This document shows positions 10,924 to 22,356 of a DNA stretch of 64,000 nucleotides, one piece after another. The notes under the pieces were generated by a model. The model saw only the letters and a program-made list of their open reading frames with translations, searched no databases and was not told the DNA's origin. Numbering within the stretch: position 1 is the first letter of the stretch; each line of letters begins with the position of its first letter. This DNA comes from Phialocephala subalpina (lineage: Eukaryota; Ascomycota; Leotiomycetes; Helotiales; Mollisiaceae), in NCBI GenBank assembly GCA_900073065.1, contig FJOG01000029.1, positions 660,406 to 724,405 on the forward strand, read 5' to 3'. The position numbers and the translations under genes are program-made.

Positions 10924-13900
10924 TCAACCTTCCTCCTCCAAGAATCCCATGATAGCCCTAATACCTCCCGCCCCAAGTCCTCCGCGAGGATAGGCGACGT
11001 AGACTGGGTCGTCCCAGCATCCCATCTTCTCTCTGAATTCGGATTTGTTGGTCAAGTGGAATTGGCGATTGATAGTATCATAAGCCTTCTTCAACGCCTT
11101 AACCTTGACTCGTCCGAGGTTTCGGCCACCCTTCATCTCCTGCGCTGCACCAGTGCCGAAAGTGATTCTCTTACAGTCCGGATCACTCGCCGAAATACTC
11201 TTCAAGGAATGGAGAATTAGACTCTCGATAGTGCCGGAAGGAGCGCCTGGGAATTCGAGCGAAAATTTAACCTGATATCCGTTCTCCGGACTGAGTTGGT
11301 GCAAGACGACAACGGCGTGAATTTTTCCGTCTGAGGGAGTGGTGCTGTAAAAGTATCGACGATGTTCTTGATCGATCCAAGGTCTGATTTGCGTGAGGTG
11401 GACTTGGGTTCCTTTGCGACCTTTTTGCCAATCTTGAATCCTGGCATCGATTTTCTGGACTAACTCCTCTGGAACAGGTTCCGTGGACGGGACGTCGATT
11501 TCTTTCACGCCCTCGTTTTCTGCGTGTCTGACTTTTCGCGCGAGGTCTTTGTCTTTTGCAGCAGGGTTATCTCTAGGATTCGCGCGCTCTTCCGCCGCAC
11601 AACTCAAAGTCCGCCATTGGAATTTCTCGCCCAGATATTCCTCGATCTCAGCTCCTAGAATCATCCACAACGGCTTCAAGTTTTTATACTCGGTAGAAAT
11701 GAAATTGAGATAAGCGGAAACAACTTGGGGATATTGCGTCTTATGACAGAGCGGTTCACCGACGGCGATGGCGTAGTTGTTGTGGATTACGAACCCTTGT
11801 GCTGCGCCGGTGGAGGGGTGGCGGTAGACGTGGTAGCGGCGGTCGAGCCAGGAGGTGTTGGCTGCATCTCCGTAGTTTGCGATGAGCTTTTCTAGGGGTT
11901 GGAGACGGGATTCTGGTGTGGAAGTATCATCGGTGTTTTGAGAGGTTTCAAGGTCTGTACGTTCCCATGGTGGGTTTGTGGTGCTTGCTTCTTCGTGGCG
12001 CAAACGCTCGACTTTCGGGGCGGCGGGGAGGGATTTCGGGTCTCGTGGGAACATAGACGCCAAGCGGATGTTTCCAAGATTCAAGAATAGGTATGTGAGG
12101 CGTTCGAGTCCGATTCCACATCCAGCATGCGGTGGTGCACCCCATCTGAAGCCCTCAAGATACTCAGTCATTGTCTCGGGACGGATACCTTTTTGCTTCA
12201 TGCGTTTCTCCAAAAATTTGGAATCGTGGATACGTTGTCCTCCAGTGAGAATTTCTTGTCCGCGCATGAAGATGTCGAAACTGTTGGTGATGCGGTCATC
12301 GGTAGGGTCGGGCATGGCGTAGAAGGGGCGGACGGAGGAGGGGAATTTATCGAGGATGTAGTAGTCCGTCTTGTATTTTTCTCTGACGATGGCTCCGAGG
12401 CGGATCTCGGCGCGGGTTGCGAGGTCTTCGTATGGGTTTGGGGGGTTGCCATCTTCGTCGACCCAGCCGTCGTCGATGAGCATTTGGACACCATCCGTGA
12501 AGGCGATTCTTGGAGTCTCTTCGAGCCAGACTACCTTCTCTTGGGGATAAAATTGTGAAATGAGCTCAATTTCCTTCGCGTATCGGTCGTAGATTCCTTT
12601 CCACAGGTTCTTGAACATGCCGTCGATGATGGTTAGTGCTTCGTGGTAGTGTTCTTCCAAGGCCATTTCGAGATCGAGACCGGTGTATTCCGTTAAGTGG
12701 CGGGGAGTGTTACTGTCTTCAGCTCGGAAAACTGGACCGATTTCGTAGACACGCTCGAAATCGGATGCAATCGCCATTTGCTTGGGAAGTTGAGGTGATT
12801 GAGCAAGGAATGCTGGTCGACCAAAGTAGTTCAGCTCGAAAACTGTTGCACCAGATTCTGATGCACCGCCTTGCAGCTTAGGTGTGTGGATTTCAATGAA
12901 TCCTTTGCCGTCTAAGTATGTTCTGAACAGGTTGCAAATACCGGATTGGATGCGGAAAATAGCTTGAGCTGGACCAGTTCGAAGATCAACAATACGGCTG
13001 TTGAGACGGACTCTTTGAGGAAGGGATCGTTGTTGTCTGTAAACATCCATGCTGCCTGGGCATTGTTAGGACTTCTCAGCTTTCTCTAAAGTAGAAACTC
13101 ACTTCGACTCAACAACGCAGAGTTCCTCGAAACATCCTGACTCTTCCTGTTCAAATCCGTTGACTTCCTCGACACATCCTGACTCTTCCTCCCAGGGACA
13201 GGGCTCGCAATCCTCGCCGGGCGAATCAAATCCTGACTTGCCCTAGGTGTGCCTTCAACCGGTGTTTGCGTCTCACTAGCCCCAGGATACAAACTCTCGT
13301 CCTCGTCTTCATCATCCTCATCAACTTTATCTCGATTGATATTTTCCGCATCATAGACCGTAAACGGCACACGCTCCGTCAGATCTCCCACTTTATGAAC
13401 TTCGTAGACTTCGAGTTCGTAGTCATGGACTGTGGCGTTCTTGACTCGTTTGGGGGCTTTGCGGAGTTGGGCGTGGACGACGACGATGGTTTCGCTGGGG
13501 TAGTGTTCGATGCTTCGGACCATTTGTTCGGAGATTGTGCCGTGGTTGTCTTCTCCTTCTGGAGGTTTGTTAGTTGATTCCTTGCATAAATTGGCTGAAT
13601 TGGCATACCTGTGAGATCCTCGAGTTGTTTGTAGCTCTGAAGTACACCTTGGATAGTAATCGTCTGCTGTCGGAAAACAATAAACACAAGCTTCGCACTC
13701 ATTCGCCTCAATGTATGAATTCTAGCTCGGAAACTGATAATTTTGCCCTCCATTTCTAGCAGAAAAGTTAGCACAATAATTTATAGCGGGGTAAAGACCC
13801 CAAACGTTGAAGCCCCTCACTCGACATATCCAAATCCTTGAACAAGATCCGATTCTCGTGATTCCACCTCTTACTCATATTCATACTATACGGCCTATAC

Positions 13901-14244
13901 AGCTTCGTGAGTTCTGGCGGACCCTCAGTCAAGAATTTCTCGTCTTCGATGCGGGCCATGGTTTCGCGTTTTTTGTGCTCGGCTTTAACTCGTTCTTTGT
14001 CCATGCTTCGTCGTATGCGATCTGCTTGGATGATCTCGCGACTCTGGCGCTTGTTCTCGATTGGAGTTCGGGTGCCATTTGGAGTGGAGGAGCCATTTTG
14101 AATTGGGGTAGAAATCCCCTCGGTTTTGCTGGGTGCAGAGTTGGAGTCGGAATCGGTCGAGTTGTTAGTGGAGTTGTTGGTGGAGTTATGGGAGGAGGCG
14201 TTGATCTCCTTCAGCTTCTTGAATGGCTTCTTGAGGAACGACAT
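10924..14244 (-). CDS. erdS: Ergosteryl-3beta-O-L-aspartate synthase (AspRS-DUF2156 fusion)
   Basis: Exons 14244-13806, 13755-13609, 13558-13103 and 13055-10924 join in phase to 1057 residues. The N-terminus is a charged Asn/Ser-rich extension (MSFLKKPFKKLKEI). It is followed by an OB-fold anticodon-binding domain (KIISFRARIHTLRR, FIVFRQQTITIQGVLQSY). The class II aspartyl-tRNA synthetase core comes next: FIEIHTPKL, motif 2 FRAEDSNTPRHLTEYTGLD near residues 457-475, and motif 3 GCGIGLERL near 659-667. A C-terminal DUF2156/GNAT-like domain spans about 730-1057. This exact fusion is ErdS: it charges tRNA-Asp and then transfers the aspartyl group from Asp-tRNA to the 3beta-hydroxyl of ergosterol, at membranes. 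An acidic, Ser/Arg-rich insertion separates the OB fold from the catalytic core. Both catalytic modules look complete. A separate housekeeping AspRS is expected elsewhere. The candidate hydrolase partner is divergent, 2.3 kb away. Confidence 0.93.
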
Positions 14245-16571
14245 TTTTGCGTTTGTTCCTTAGAAATTGGTGTGGACGGAATTGGTGGAAAGTGGGAGTT
14301 CGGGAGTCGCGATTATTTTGTATGTGCTGGAGTACCGCGATGCACCTAGCTGATTAATCCTTACATTAAACGTAAAGCGATCAGATGCCCGTGAGCGAAA
14401 AGGCTGGAATCAGGACGTGTGTTGGCGAATGAGAGATCAGAGAGCGGATGCTTCGGAGTCCATTCACAGCTGGTCGCTAAGATGGAGAACGAGGGTGAGT
14501 AGAACACCGCGGATGAGGAGAGCGGATGAGAGGCGGACGAAGGAAGCTGCGGGTTTTGATTGTTGATCAAGAGACCGAAGGAAAGGAGAATTGCATCTGA
14601 CCTTAACCTGATGAGATAAGATTACCGGCCTTTACCTGAGCGAGAGATAGCGACCGCCTGTGATGTCACTGAGATACTGGTATTGAATCAGCGAGTCGAG
14701 CGCAGGGCGGCGTCAAATCAAGTGCAAATCTGTTTGCAGCTGGACGTGCCATGGCGGGACCCTGGCTTGCCCTGGCCTGTATCCGGCTGTCATATTGCCA
14801 TCGACGAATGGAAGTTTGATCGTTGTTACAATTAACAGCGTTTGTGCCTGGGAACAGAGCATGAAGCGGCAACGTCATCTTGGTCCAGGCCAGGTCCGGC
14901 AAACACCAAAATTATTTTTCTTGTGAACCGACAATCCCGGATGAACGTCTCCGTGGCGGAAATAGTGGAAGACTTGAGACAGCTTAGTCACGCAGATCTA
15001 CGTGTGCCAAGGAAAGATCCTGGCCGTGGTGTGCTGGTGGGGAAGAGGCGAGCATCGGTAAAGCTGCGTCGACCTGATCCGAAGGGAGGCCGGCTCGACG
15101 GCATTGGAAGATGAGAAAGGGAGAAAAAAAGATAAAAGAGGTCTTGGTTTCATGGTAAAGGGGAACAAGAAGTTGCCAAGAAGAGAGGCTCTCTTTCCAA
15201 GCTCTCGCTCGTTCGGAGATAAGCTGTGGAGACTTGCCTACAAGTGAAGGCTGTTCTCGTGTCGAGAGACTCAACTTCTGAGATTAAGAAAGTAGTTGGA
15301 GAGCACACAGGCTTTATACAAGTAAGAGTTTCAAGCCTCACTCGTACTCTACTCCCAAGACGGTCGATGGGCTATCAACCAGCCGACTCGGAATTAACGA
15401 ATTTTGCTCACTGCGCAAAGTTTACTTCATCTAGTCATCGGAATCGGGATATAACACGCGTTCAGTGGTCAGCAGAGAGTTGAATACGTCGTATAGAATG
15501 GACCAGCCAACTGCTGCCCTTGACGAATGCCACCTCTACAGAATGATGACAGCTTGAGTTGTCGAGATTTCTGACAGACGATGCTTACTAGTTGAGAGAG
15601 AATAGCCGGGGATCACATGATTGGGTCCATCTTGAAGGGGCGCTTATGACAGCTTCTTCGTGGGCAGTATCATTGGTCAATTGCTTCAAATCTGGAATTA
15701 ACATCTGGCATGTCACCCAGCCTCGTGAGACGAGAGGTGTTGTTTTGTCGTCTGATGCATCCTCTGCAGAGGAGAACTCGCTTGCATAAATTGCTCAACC
15801 GTTCAAATGTGGAAACTCATCGCATGCCCAAGACACAGCTCTTCGGATTCTAGAATCGTTCATGATAAGTTTCATGTTTCACCATCTTTGACCTGGTTCG
15901 TCTAGCCACAACGCTCAAGATGGCCAGATTTATTCAAGAATCTTGACTCAAAGCACGTGATCAGCTATCATCCTTCGTCCAACGGGCCGATGAAGCTTAA
16001 GATTTGCATGACTCCTGTACTCCGAATAATTTTGAAGTTCGCAATGATCTCAACTCTGCTTGATCCATATGAAGTAATGCAAAAGCATCACCGTTTCGCA
16101 TATAAACTCACTTCACTGCATCCAATCTTCTCTCTGCCTCACATCTCAGGCTCCATGGATCATCCCTTCCCTCCTGCTCAATGACGCACTTTGGCCGACC
16201 CCCGACTTCACTCTAAATTCCAGGTCTCGACTTCGACATCAAGCACGCCCAATCCAGCCAAGAAAAGTGATGTCGATCCAACCAACCATTCTTCCACAGC
16301 GACATTTCTCTCCAAAGAACAATCCCAAGACGACGAATCGCTATCCCCAGGAAACGACAAATGCACATTGCTTAGTGATATCAATCAACTGAGCCCCAAT
16401 CGACACGCACCCCAACGGACTGCAGTCTTCCCGCCCCGCCTTTGAATCTCCTCCAACCAGAATATATCGAGACCGCTTACCCACAAAATCTCACAGGGTC
16501 GTGAATAAGTGCTTATCTTCATCTACCCCTCGACCCCTCTCCCTTACCCTTTCCTTGGTCCTGATTCTGCG
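14245..16571. other. Intergenic stretch between the divergent erdS and hydrolase genes
   Basis: Short frames here show no family features. The right end (about 16440-16571) is C/T-rich leader-like sequence in front of the hydrolase start. The stretch must hold both promoters. Confidence 0.4.
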
Positions 16572-18138
16572 ATGAGCTTCTTTCCATCGTATTATATCCT
16601 CCTAATGAAAGCTTCAATATGGAGGTAAGTCTCCTCCATCCCAATGCCCATTTCATCCCATCTCCCAATTCTTCTCTCGAAATGCAATTACTAACAATTT
16701 CACTTCCAGGGCCCTAATGGCCATAGGAATGAAATTCCACCACCTTGCAGAACCACGCCCTCCCCGCCCGAATTTCAAAATCGTGATTCCATCCCGTTTA
16801 TCACCTCGCGGCGGAACATTTAAATTGGTGTTTTACGTGCCGGATTCATACTTTACGGCAGATGATGAATACAGGTATCCCGTCGTCGTCAATTTCCACG
16901 GCGGAGGCTTTACACTCGGAACTGGAACGGACGATGCTCGATGGGCAGCCTCAGTAGTGGCAGAAGTCGAGGCGGTGGTTGTTAGTGTTGAGTATAGATT
17001 GGCGCCCGAATACCCATTTTCAGTAGGAGTGGAGGATGGTACGGACGCAGTGATATACCTCGCCTCCCACGCCGAAGAACTACGACTCGATCCCTCTCGA
17101 ATGGCACTCAGTGGCTTCTCTGCTGGCGGCAATTTCGCATTCACAGTCCCGCTCATGCTCCACGACCTCATCAACGACGCTGGGAAACGGAATCTGCTGG
17201 ACTGCAGTTCGAAGGCGAAGAAAAGGAAGAATGGACATAACAGTCATCAACACGCCGATCCAGAATACAACCACAATTACCTGCATCCGAATTCTGCTAT
17301 CTCTCCTTCTTCGTCTGCGACTACACCTTCGAGTTCTCAGCTCTCGTTACCGCGACCGACGCAGACACGGACGAATTCTAGCACGCATTCGATAATGAAG
17401 TTATCTGACTTAGAACCTACAGCTCTCGAGATTGATCAGAAGATACCGGATCTGCAGTTAAAATGCATAGTCTCCTTCTACCCTCCGACCGACTTCCGTT
17501 CCTCGCGAACAGAAAAACGCCTCACAAACCCACAACCAGACAAAAACCTCCCACCAATGCTCACAAACCTCTTCGACGAATCGTACATCCCGCCGTTCGA
17601 TGCGATAGACCTCACAGACCCTTACTTAAGTCCGATGGCTGCTGAAGACGACTTTCTGCGAGACGCATACCCAGAAGACATCGTGTTATACACCTGTGAA
17701 TACGATATGCTAAACGCAGAAGGCGTCGCATTCGGCGAGCGTCTCAAGAGCGCGGAAATTGGCAAATCGGTGCATGGAGGACTTGTTAAGGAAGTGCCCC
17801 ACGCTTTCGATAAAAAACCAAACCCAGTACGGTTCCCGAAATCTGCAGATCGCTGTTATTCCGAAGCGTGCGCGGAACTGCGACGTGTGTTTGGGGGCCG
17901 AGCTAGTGTTGAGGAAAGAAGGGTATTAGACAAAAGTCAGGATGTTGAGAGGTTTGAGGATGAGAGACGGGATAGGGTTGGGTCTTTAGTTCCGGGTGGT
18001 GGGGTTGGAGGAGTTTGTGGTGTCGATGGAGACGGGGAGAGGATGAGGAGTTCTAGTGCGGATGCGGAGATTGGGAAGGATAGGAGTAGGACGAGGAGGG
18101 AGAGTAAGGGGAAGTTTAAGTTGGAGAATATGGTTTGA
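16572..18138 (+). CDS. HSL-type alpha/beta hydrolase, candidate ergosteryl-aspartate hydrolase
   Basis: Exon 1 is 16572-16624 and exon 2 is 16710-18138, split by an 85-bp GTAAGT..CAG intron with a CTAAC branch site. The join gives 493 residues. I chose the ATG at 16572 because it gives a hydrophobic start (MSFFPSYYILLMKASIW) in phase; 16605 is an alternative. HGGGF at residues 81-85 is the oxyanion motif, GFSAGG places the nucleophile Ser at 155, CEYD gives Asp near 350 and VPHAF gives His near 382, a complete triad of the hormone-sensitive-lipase family. A Ser/Thr-rich insertion of about 80 residues sits between the nucleophile and the rest. The neighbouring ErdS makes ergosteryl-aspartate, whose known turnover enzyme ErdH is an ester hydrolase. 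I infer this is ErdH. The family is clear but the substrate is inferred from context. Confidence 0.75.
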
Positions 18139-21100
18139 GGGGTGGTGAGCCTGTGGTGGGGGTGATGGTGTGCATAAACATACTACGACAGGACGATACA
18201 TACATACACGACAGAAAGGCAGACGGGCATTCTAGCCTGACGATTGGGTTGGATGGGATGGTTGGGGCATGGGAGGGGCGTTTATAGAGTTTGAATGAGT
18301 GGTGGATGTATATATGTATGAACAAGTGCACGAGTTTTCTTGGTCCTTCTATTATATCTTGTTTTCTTCTCCTGCTCTGCTTTATCCATTCTCTATCGGA
18401 GAGTTTTCATCCAAGTGGGTATAGCTATCGCGAGAAGATCTTTCTTTTCGTCCTTCAAATGTCAGTAGCTCCTTCCGACTGAAATATTATGTTGCACAGC
18501 GAGAGGACAAATGTCCCTTCTTCATCTGACCACTTTGCAGCCTTGTTGCTTGTCTGAATGTCCTATCCCACATTCCACTACGGTGTTCCAATTGCTCTTC
18601 TCCAATGTCAAACATTATCTCGGATTTTTGCAGATCGTATCGACATTTGTCATTATCCAAAATCTTCCCCGACATTCAGCAGGCGTCTGAACATTGGCAG
18701 AGCTGAGTATTCCATCTGTTGCACGTGGTATCCCACATACCCCGCACATGTCATCGTTCTCCTTCTATTTCCTTCCATTGTTGCACATCGACCCCAGATA
18801 CCCAACCCCCTCAATCTCATCCTCCTCCTCTTTTCCCTACCCTACCCTAGCCCCAAGACCTGAACCCTCACCCTCGCTTCATCTCTGACTCACATCCAAA
18901 ACCTGGGTCCTTGCACTTAGGGTGAAGATATACTTCCCGCTAATTTGGCGTACCAGATCAACAGGACCAGGTATTCTGATACTTGTTCCAGTCTATTGTT
19001 TGTGAGTCACCTGCTTATTTAGTAGACTATTCAGCTTTGTATAAATATGCTCCCCCCTCGCGATGTGCAACAAGAATAATTCCTCTTTTCCCCAGAGGGG
19101 TGGTAAGCACGTGACTATATAGTATTTTCTCTCTAAAATGTTCTTTTGTTGCCTTTCGGTTCTGGAAGTCGAGTGAGTATTCGAAGAGTTTTTGGGATGT
19201 TTGGAGGCCTCACTAAGTATAGGATAGTGTCCGTTCGAAGGCAGGTTGTTGATGTTGAGTTGAGCTGTGCGTGCCCGCTCAACACACTCTTCCAGCGCAG
19301 ACACGTTTCTTGGTATTCTCGATATCCTTCCCCCCAGTTTGCAAATCCATTGTTTCTTCAAGCATCGCTTCCTGCTCATTCTAGATCTCCTTCCTCGCGA
19401 TCACAGATTGGCATGTGAAAACCCACGTGTCCGTTCCCCGTCTTCTTCCGACACCTCCTCGGCATGTACCCTTTTCCATTCCTTCTCACATTCACAGTTC
19501 CTTACACTCCTTGAACCTTTTCCGTTCACAAGATACAAATATCCGCTGTTGCACATCGCATTTTCCGTCCTCGATCCGAGGCTCTTTCTGCGAAATTTTC
19601 TTGTCCGAGCGGGAAAGGGTCTCGGAAGCGGAACCGACTTTCGGATAGAGTTTGATTTGCGGATGGAGATGAGCGCTGGAAGAAAAGGGAGGACATGATG
19701 ATGGGTTTGAGATTTTGGGGGGAGGTGATGAGGAGTGGATGAGATGCTGTTGCAGGGTATCCTGGGCTAGTTACTGCTGCTTTCTCAAATCAAATTTATT
19801 TTTGATTTTAAAATTCTACTTCGTTGATTTGAGCGAAACCGAGCTGAGAGGAAAAGGGAATAAAGAAGACGTATTAAAGCACCCGTTCTTTCACAAGACT
19901 TATTCCTCTTTCCAGAGAGATATGGAATTATTATACGCTAGCTAGCAAGAGGGGCTAGGAAGCTGGCTTTTTGATGCTAAGAACCCTGCATGCTGGCTTG
20001 TCATTCCGGTATATTTGTTTCCTAGCAGCACAGTTCGGAAATTCTTGGGGTAGCTGATTGAATTCTAGCCACCGGATTCGGCGAGATATTTGGGTGTTTT
20101 AGGGTTGACAATGGTTTTGAAGATCACAGCAATCATTTTGCCGGACTTGGACATTGTAGTTCGAGAAAAAGGTGTGCGTCTATATCAGCCAGGATACCTG
20201 ATAATTGTTTTGCTTTAGCACTCGTTCTGCACTCAATCGGTTTGGCTCTCACTCATCACTGTGGACACGGTAGATTCCGTCTTTCGGGTCGTTGGTTCGT
20301 ATACTCGAGAGATTTGCGAGATTATATATATTATAAGCTCCTCCCTCTTCTCCTTCCAAGTACTTCCGAGTAGTCGTGACTTCGATTCACCTCAGGTCTA
20401 ATCTCTGGTTCCGCCAACTCGGTATTCAACCCTCAAATCTTATTCAACAGAGCTCGCGCGGACCGAGTATATATAGTCCATCGCCCTTTGCTTTCTTAAA
20501 ACTCACGTCTTCTTGGCATTGTGTTGGTGCCTGTTGTGGAGTTGTAGAGCGGAGTGGTGCGGTATTTATACTTTGCTCGGAGGGGGGATAATTGGTTGAG
20601 GAGGCAAAGTTGCAATCTTCCTTCCATTGACTCGCTATTCTCAATTATCCTTACGCATTCCTACCTCAGATGAGAATTGCCACTGCAAGTGCAGGCCCTC
20701 CATCCCACTATACATATATGCAATATTCTATCCCACTCATCCCGCCTTCAGCAAATTACCAGATCGTTAAGTGCGACATTAGACGGATAATTCTTTCAAG
20801 AGGCGCAAGGGGAAGATGAGAGAGATGACAGAATGATGAAACTTAACAACAATATCTCTCTCCTGTAAGAACGAAAGAGGAAGGCCGGGAATTCCGGGCT
20901 ATGCTTGCCCCATGAGCTTGAGGGATCCTCAAGAATCAAGGACTTCACGTCTCGATTTTGAAAGATAGATTAAAATACCAGTGCCAATAGTCCGGTATCG
21001 TAATCTGGGACTAATTGAAAGTGGACTTGGAATCGTTCAGCAGGTGGTTGGATATCTTTTATACTAGGAGAAGAGGCACGGGAAGGAATCCGGGGGATTG

Positions 21101-22356
21101 TCCTTCACCTCGACCACTCTCTTCAACCACCCAACCTCCCAACTTCCTCATAGCCAGCACATACTATCACCCCACAATAATATAAAAAACGTGCACCCAA
21201 ACCCCCTCTTCGACTCATCATAATGAGGGAAGGCAGGAAAGGGCCACAAAGGTCCTGTTGTACCACTTTTCCCTTCTATATTCCTCTTTGTTCTCGAGCG
21301 GTGTTCTTACTCGCCTCAGTGGTTGGATGCTTAGGTTTTCCTTGCTCCTTTTTCGCTTATCTGAAGGGGGTGAATAGGGAGAGGAGATGATAGTGATTGT
21401 GGACCTGACAACAATCTTATTCCTTTCTTAGGGTCAGAGGAAGGAGGGAGGAGGGATAAGTGTGCCCCATTGGCCTTGCAAACGGAGGTCATAGGGTTGA
21501 GTCTGTGCCGGTTTATCGAGAAGTGGTTAGAGGAAACAGACCTGAAATCTCGAAATATGATTTTAGTTTGATTTGATTTACTGCTCAAAGGAGTGGGAGG
21601 GGTGGTGCTTTTATACTGGGAGGAAGGAAGTCAACCTTTATAATCATGCTTTCGTTCGCGATAAGGCTGAATAGTGTAAGGATTTGAGCCCACAGTAAGT
21701 GCAGCTGCTACTCTTTCTCTAGGGATATGACCGCTTCCCGATTCGGTATTCTACCGCAGCTATTGCCGCACCGAAATCGCGATCGCACTTTTAATCGCAA
21801 TTATAAGTGCAAATATTAAGCAAATTACGTAATTCCGAAATTATATTAAAATTAATTAAACGCTATCTATATATCTACTTTTCAAGTGGTTTAAATCAAT
21901 AGAAGTTACGCAATTAATTGATTTATATGAATATTAATTTTGGTGTTCTTATGAGTAAGTATACTAAACCGGGTCGGGTTTGCTCGACCGCACTTTCCTT
22001 AATTGAGGTTTACTCAAATCACGTTGTTCCATCCAATTTCGGTTCAAATTCAAATCGTGCCAACTAAGTGAATTTGTTCTTCCACCACAGAAACAGTTAC
22101 ACTTCACTCGCGATTTGGTTTCTGTTGACTTTGATGAGTCATCTAGAGTGACTCGTAAAGCCACCACAGTTTCAAGTCTTCTCGTGGTTCAGAAGCTATA
22201 TAAGCACCCTTCCTCCCCCACGTCTTTTCTTCCTTATACTTCTTCCACCACCTCTTCCTCATACTTCTTCCACCCAAATCAAATTTGTCACGATACCAAA
22301 ATCTTCAACCACAACACGATTCAAGTCACACAACAAAACCACTACACGACCTCGAA
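18139..22356. other. Gene-poor stretch, 4.2 kb
   Basis: No recognisable protein gene is seen. TATA-like words followed by CT-rich leader-like sequence occur near 20325, 20468, 20560, 21060, 21178 and 21611, resembling orphan promoters. An AT-rich island at about 21780-21960 may be a degraded transposon end. A TATATAAG at about 22196-22203 serves the gene that starts at 22357. Confidence 0.4.

Noticed and set aside
12127..12558. Plus-strand 143-codon frame
   Set aside because: It is the antisense shadow of the AspRS catalytic core.
13805..14349. Plus-strand 180-codon Gly/Val-rich frame
   Set aside because: Shadow of the Asn/Ser-rich N-terminal exon of ErdS.
14666..15341. Short frames between erdS and the hydrolase
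   Set aside because: All under 100 codons, on both strands, with no conserved look; likely promoter DNA.
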